18,760 nucleotides of DNA from CAZLKT01 sp964560205 (lineage in GTDB: Bacteria > Pseudomonadota > Alphaproteobacteria > Holosporales > Holosporaceae). The notes beneath the pieces are model-generated. The model was not told the DNA's origin. It was given only the letters and a program-made list of their open reading frames with translations, and ran no database searches. Location: positions 1-18,760 of the forward strand of contig CAZLKT010000018.1 of NCBI GenBank assembly GCA_964560205.1, read 5' to 3'. The translations under genes were made by a program, and so were the position numbers. Positions 15,438 through 18,760 of this stretch are shown in pieces (position 1 is the first letter of the stretch; every line of letters begins with the position of its first letter).

Positions 15438-15507
15438 AAACTTCCTTGAAGATTTCCTTAGGGAAGTATAAACAGCCCACTCCTGCAATTCAAGCTTCGG
15501 AAAAAAG

Positions 15508-15580
15508 CAGGCGCGACAGGATTCGAACCTGTGACCCTCTGATTAAGAGTCAGATGCTCTACCAACTGAGCTACGCGCCC
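15508..15580 (-). tRNA. tRNA-Lys, anticodon CTT
   Basis: A 73-base cloverleaf on the minus strand. Acceptor GGGCGCG pairs with CGCGCCT (G1:U72 wobble). D arm GCTC/GAGC. Anticodon stem TCTGA/TCAGA with loop CTCTTAA, so the anticodon is CTT, reading AAG. T arm CAGG-TTCGAAT-CCTG. The 3' CCA is not encoded (the next bases are CTTTTTT), so a CCA-adding enzyme is needed. Position 73 is G by this fold, unusual for tRNA-Lys, where A is typical. Weak promoter boxes TCGACG and TAGACT with 17-base spacing lie just upstream. Confidence 0.93.
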
Positions 15581-15637
15581 TTATGGTAAGTCTACAAGAA
15601 ACATTTTTCCTCGTCGAGTTTTTTTTCTTCTTTCTCA

Positions 15638-15687
15638 AAAAAATTTCGAAAAATTTTCTGGCGAGAGAAAAATTTTGAAAATTTTTT
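15638..15687. repeat. Long AT-rich imperfect inverted repeat between tRNA-Lys and the exported-protein gene
   Basis: Arms 15638-15659 and 15666-15687 pair at 19 of 22 positions around the six-base loop GGCGAG. Both arms are A-runs and T-runs. It lies upstream of both divergent genes, so it is not an ordinary 3' terminator for either. It could be a cruciform, a regulator site or a relic of a small element. Confidence 0.7.
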
Positions 15688-15708
15688 GGTTTTCACTATA
15701 AAAAAAGC

Positions 15709-15734
15709 TTGACTTTTCATTGAAGTTATATAAG
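15709..15734 (+). promoter_or_regulatory. Possible promoter of the duplicated exported-protein gene
   Basis: TTGACT (15709-15714) is a good -35. The best -10-like bases (TATAAG at 15729-15734) are only 14 bases away, shorter than usual. An 8-base direct repeat ATTGAAGT occurs at 15719 and 15742. Confidence 0.3.
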
Positions 15735-15767
15735 TTTTTTTATTGAAGTAATAAAATAAGGAAAAAA

Positions 15768-17153
15768 ATGAATATATTGATTGAAAAAAGGAAAAAATCA
15801 TATGTGACATATATATCTACCGTATTCTTTATCTTGTGCGCTCTTTCAGAATGTGTCCACGGGATGAAAAAGGATAGGGAGGACGATGGGGAAAGGATAT
15901 CCCAGTGTCAGAACAATCGTTCTCCCAAGGGAGAGCTTCAACGGCTTCCAGGGGGAGGTATAAGTTATGAAAAAAATAGTCTGGGGTCCGTGTTATCACG
16001 TCAACAGGATATCTATAGAAATAGAATAGGTGCTAACGGATTCCACCAAGCTAAAAGAGTTGTAGATGATTTGGATGGTGTTTTGAAAAAACAGAAAAGA
16101 AACGAGGTGCACCCCATCTTTTCGCATACAACAGATTATGAAAACCTGCCTTTCCCTCCAGAAAAGTCTCTTATGAATGCGACAGAAAATGTAGGAAATA
16201 CTATGGATATTGTGGGTTATTTGCAGAGTAAAACAAGGGATGCTGCTTTGGTCACGAGGTGCCATCACGGAGAGAAACAAAAGATCCGTGAGCTTATACT
16301 GAAGGGGAAAAGTTATCAAGGTGATGATCCTTGGGAGATTCCTGACGACGAGAATGATTTCACAAGGGAGTGTTTTTTAATGGACCATTTGCCACCCAAT
16401 CCTTCTGAGACTAAGGATGACTTGGATGTGGGGTATGATGAACAAAGTCTTTTGGAGCGCCACTCTTTTAAAGGTCGCATGGAGGAGGATATGGCGAAAA
16501 GTTTTCAAAACAACCATTCTCCGAAGGGTGAATATGAAGTGATTCCGGGGGGTAGTATAAATTATGAAGATATTTTGAAATCTGGAATATTGGAGCGAAT
16601 TGATTCCTGCAAGAAGGGACTGAATTTTTCCTTACAATATGAGCTGTTAAGTTGTGCGCTGAACAAAATGAAAAAAAAAGGATCAGAACCTCTTTTGTAT
16701 CATACAACAGATTGTGAGGGGCTGCCTTTCTCTGTATGTAATTGTGATGTTTCTCGAGACCAAAAGGATGGGAAAGAACGCGTGTCCAAGCTTTTGCCTG
16801 CTTTACAGCGTACGATAAAACAGAATGAGCATTTTTTCCAGAACCCTCACCTCCTATGGAATGAACTTAAGCAGCGTATGGAAAGGAAAAATGCCATAAA
16901 ATCTGCTATGTTGCTTGATCATTTTATTGATGATGACTCCACGAGGGAGTGTTTTTTAATGGATCATTTGCCACCCAACCCTTCTGAGACCAAGGATGAT
17001 TTGGATGTGGGGTATGATGAACAAAGTCTTTTAGAGCGCCACTTTTTCAAAGGTCGCATGGAGGGGGATATGGTGCAAAGCTCTAAAGAAAATGATAAAG
17101 ATCAGAAAAAAGAAGCTGAAATGCAAGAAGAAGAGAAAAAGGAGCCTTCATAA
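15768..17153 (+). CDS. Exported protein with internal tandem duplication
   Basis: Unrecognised 461-residue protein. Basic N-terminus (EKRKKS), hydrophobic segment about residues 11-30, likely cleavage near residue 32; no proper lipobox. The mature part is two diverged units, about 48-245 and 247-438. Each has, in order, a SPKGE...PGG.I.YE block, an HTTD.E.LPF block and a C-terminal 47-residue block (199-245 and 392-438) with 43 identical positions, offset by 193 residues. The tail is charged and Glu/Lys-rich. ATG 15768 has AAGGA five bases upstream. It stands alone between a divergent tRNA-Lys and rplY. The very hydrophilic sequence and the duplication suggest a secreted repeat protein, perhaps a host-facing effector, but no function can be assigned. 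Confidence 0.85.
   Translation: MNILIEKRKKSYVTYISTVFFILCALSECVHGMKKDREDDGERISQCQNNRSPKGELQRLPGGGISYEKNSLGSVLSRQQDIYRNRIGANGFHQAKRVVDDLDGVLKKQKRNEVHPIFSHTTDYENLPFPPEKSLMNATENVGNTMDIVGYLQSKTRDAALVTRCHHGEKQKIRELILKGKSYQGDDPWEIPDDENDFTRECFLMDHLPPNPSETKDDLDVGYDEQSLLERHSFKGRMEEDMAKSFQNNHSPKGEYEVIPGGSINYEDILKSGILERIDSCKKGLNFSLQYELLSCALNKMKKKGSEPLLYHTTDCEGLPFSVCNCDVSRDQKDGKERVSKLLPALQRTIKQNEHFFQNPHLLWNELKQRMERKNAIKSAMLLDHFIDDDSTRECFLMDHLPPNPSETKDDLDVGYDEQSLLERHFFKGRMEGDMVQSSKENDKDQKKEAEMQEEEKKEPS
16362..16502 (+). repeat. Intragenic repeat block, copy 1
   Basis: Encodes residues 199-245 (TRECFLMDHLPPNPSE through FKGRMEEDM). The copy 579 bases downstream differs at only four residues, while the rest of the unit has diverged strongly. 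Confidence 0.92.
16941..17081 (+). repeat. Intragenic repeat block, copy 2
   Basis: Encodes residues 392-438, 43 of 47 identical to copy 1. The 579-base offset keeps the frame. Confidence 0.92.
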
Positions 17154-17256
17154 AAAGGGCATTCCCCCATTTTGTGGAAAAAGAGCCTCCCAAGGGGGCC
17201 TTGTGCTTGTGGGAGAAAAAGTATATTATTTCGGCAGATTGAGTTTTTTGTAAAAT

Positions 17257-17913
17257 ATGGTGCGTGACATGACTTCCAGTGTAACTTCCCCTTCTGTTTC
17301 CTCTTCAGGAGCGGCGCTTCTTGTGGAGCCTCGTTCCACGGAGAATCGTGGTCAGGTTCGGCGACTTCGCAAAACGGGCTTTATTCCTGCCAATGTTTAT
17401 GGTGGAGGCGTGTGTGAGAAGATCAGTGTGCCTGTGGTTCCTTTCATGAAGGAGATGGCCGTGCGGGGGCTGTATACTCGGGTTTTTACTTTGCAGAAAA
17501 TTGGACGTGTCATTATTCGAGAGATCCAGTTTCCGGCGGTGAAGGATGTGCCGTTGCATATTGATTTTATGCGGCTCATAGATGGGGCACGGATTGTGCT
17601 TTCTGTGCCTCTTCGCTTGATTCATGAGGAGCTTTCCCCAGGTATTAAGCGCGGTGGTGTGGCGAACCTCATTCATTATACTCTGCAGCTTTCGGTGTTG
17701 ACCCAATCCATTCCTTCAGAGATTTGTGTTGATGTGTCAAGCTTGGACATTGGAAAGACTTTGCATCTCAGGGATTTAGTGCTTCCAGAGGGGACTAAGG
17801 TGCTTTCTCTCACACCGGATGAGGCCATTGTGGGTGTGGTGCCACCAGCAGGTCTGGTGGAGGAGCTCCGTGGTGAGGAGGGGGCAAAAGAAGAGGAAGG
17901 AAAAGGGAAGTAG
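17257..17913 (+). CDS. rplY: 50S ribosomal protein L25 (general stress protein CTC form)
   Basis: Binds 5S rRNA in the large subunit. The 218 residues are the long CTC form. The N-terminal L25 domain carries LLVEPRSTENRGQVRRLRKTGFIPANVYGGG (written here in parts: VEPRSTE, RRLRKTG, IPANVYG) and continues through IDFMRL. The C-terminal beta domain carries PEGTKVLSLTPDEAIVGV. It ends in a Glu/Lys/Gly tail. Neither ATG 17257 nor ATG 17269 has a recognisable ribosome-binding site, and TAAAAT directly before 17257 could be a -10, so a leaderless or near-leaderless start at 17269 is possible. The pth gene that often follows rplY is absent; degenerate sequence follows instead. Confidence 0.93.
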   Translation: MVRDMTSSVTSPSVSSSGAALLVEPRSTENRGQVRRLRKTGFIPANVYGGGVCEKISVPVVPFMKEMAVRGLYTRVFTLQKIGRVIIREIQFPAVKDVPLHIDFMRLIDGARIVLSVPLRLIHEELSPGIKRGGVANLIHYTLQLSVLTQSIPSEICVDVSSLDIGKTLHLRDLVLPEGTKVLSLTPDEAIVGVVPPAGLVEELRGEEGAKEEEGKGK

Positions 17914-18620
17914 GGCGAACTATTTTTTCTGGACTGCTTTTTTTGTGAAAGATTTGCTGCTGGTTTTGGCTCATGTACCCTCAGAAAGTTTTTCTGCTTG
18001 AGTTTTATGTATTCGTGAAGTGCTCATCAATGGTGAAAAATAGCGTGTGGAGTCGTAGCCTGCTGAGAAGCTTCTGCCAGATGCTGTGCGGAGTGATATT
18101 AAAAAAGATTTTGCCTTTTGAGTGTTGTCATGTATCCAGAGCAAAACAGAGCGTCCGGGAACCCATCAGGGTATGTGCTTTTTGGTGAACGAAGATTTTC
18201 TTTCGCAGATGATTTTCAGCAAGAAGACGAGGAAATGTCTGCGGCGGAGCAGGAGGGTGCATACCAGGGGGAGCACAGGAAGGAAGACTTCCTAATACAC
18301 TGATAATGATCCTAAAAAAGGATTTTGATGATATAAAAAAATTTTTATTCCAAGATGGTCCCATGAAAGATGATATTATAAGGGCCTCAATATAAGTCAT
18401 ATGAAATTTTTTCGGAAGAAACATGTGAAGCAGTTTACCCCTGGGAATATTGTGCACGTGAACCATGATCTACTCTGGAGGAAAAAGGGAGCAAAAGAAG
18501 GAATACCATGAAAGACCAGAGATGAAGGAAAAAATGAATGAGTACGATGAGAGATACAGGAAGAAGAAAAAGATGGCTCATTGTTCTGAACCACAAGATT
18601 AAAGCATCATAATCCTATAT
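17914..18620 (+). pseudogene. Degenerate coding-like stretch between rplY and the IS-like terminus
   Basis: No intact gene is recognised. On the plus strand, short open stretches follow one another in different frames: 18130-18303 (57 residues, acidic, starting MYPEQNRASG), 18306-18395 (29 residues, KKDFDDIKKFLFQDG), 18401-18511 (36 residues, FFRKKHVKQFTPGNIV) and 18522-18602 (26 residues, Lys-rich). None has a good ribosome-binding site, and composition stays coding-like across the frame changes. This fits a decayed gene, perhaps another hydrophilic exported protein, but no homologue is identified and chance is possible. Nothing recognisable was seen in 17914-18129. Confidence 0.35.
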
Positions 18621-18638
18621 AGGAACTGTTAACAAACC
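18621..18638 (-). repeat. IS-like terminal inverted repeat, right copy
   Basis: Reverse complement of 37-54 with one mismatch (GGTTTGTTAACAGT, variable base, CCT). Both copies have TA immediately outside the repeat. Confidence 0.7.
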
Positions 18639-18760
18639 TCCAATTTGATCAAAGCCATGGCTATAAAACCCATAAAAGTATGATCTCATTTATCACATTG
18701 CATTCCTATTTTCTTTGATTGTGCAGAATAGATTCTCTATTCTATGACGCCATTTATAGA
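18622..18760 (+). mobile_element. Left terminus of an insertion sequence (partial)
   Basis: It begins with the inverted repeat and continues to the window end. Inside, -35 TTGATT (18715-18720) and -10 TATTCT (18738-18743), spaced 17 bases, could drive a transposase lying beyond the window. A perfect 8-bp hairpin (AGAATAGA, loop TTC, TCTATTCT; 18725-18743) overlaps the -10. The element's identity is inferred only from the repeat. Confidence 0.4.

Noticed and set aside
17165..17215. GC-rich hairpin candidates between the exported-protein gene and rplY
   Set aside because: A six-pair stem (GCCTCC/GGGGGC) exists, but no T-run follows on either strand, so a terminator call is not supported.
18128..18466. 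112-codon minus-strand open frame near the right end
   Set aside because: Proline/Phe-rich with no ribosome-binding site or domain; the plus strand looks more coding-like, though degenerate.

Overview
The window looks like accessory-plus-core chromosome of an intracellular, host-associated alphaproteobacterium, perhaps of the Holosporales type. That placement is an inference from moderate GC, many AT-rich spacers, compact overlapping housekeeping genes, a probably non-discriminating AspRS, signal-peptide-bearing proteins of unknown family, and gene decay. No phylogenetic marker was tested. A 100-N run shows the sequence is a draft scaffold.

Positions 1-4.4 kb hold a minus-strand array of related exported proteins: one broken remnant (55-323) and three intact members (404-1486, 1726-2913, 3151-4359). 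Each copy has its own sigma70-like promoter, and the two larger intact members each end in a rho-independent terminator. The remnant is frameshifted and cut off by what looks like the end of an insertion sequence (IS). A matching inverted terminus occurs at 18621-18638, so IS-like ends bound almost the whole window.

Positions 4.5-6.35 kb hold a tRNA-Glu(CTC) on the plus strand. Facing it is a minus-strand operon of three overlapping small genes: a small membrane protein, a two-helix membrane protein with a long lysine/alanine histone-H1-like tail, and a small exported protein. The assembly gap falls inside the lysine-rich repeats. The contig ends on either side of the gap share 18 bases, and joining them there restores a single reading frame.

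Positions 6.36-15.6 kb are core genes. The plus-strand operon uvrD/pcrA-ruvX-uvrA covers DNA repair and recombination. It converges on the minus-strand pair uppS-cdsA (undecaprenyl-PP synthesis and CDP-diacylglycerol synthesis). Then come dsbB (disulfide oxidation) on plus, and aspS with an upstream tRNA-Lys(CTT) on minus. The UvrA is unusual: it lacks most of the insertion domain and one cysteine of its first zinc finger.

Positions 15.6-18.76 kb hold an AT-rich divergent region with a long imperfect inverted repeat, a 461-residue exported protein built from an internal duplication, and rplY (ribosomal protein L25/CTC). After rplY come about 700 bases of degenerate coding-like sequence, then the second IS-like terminus. 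The exported families, the lysine-tailed membrane protein and the shortened UvrA are the most distinctive content. No CRISPR array, prophage or recognisable toxin/defence cassette was seen.
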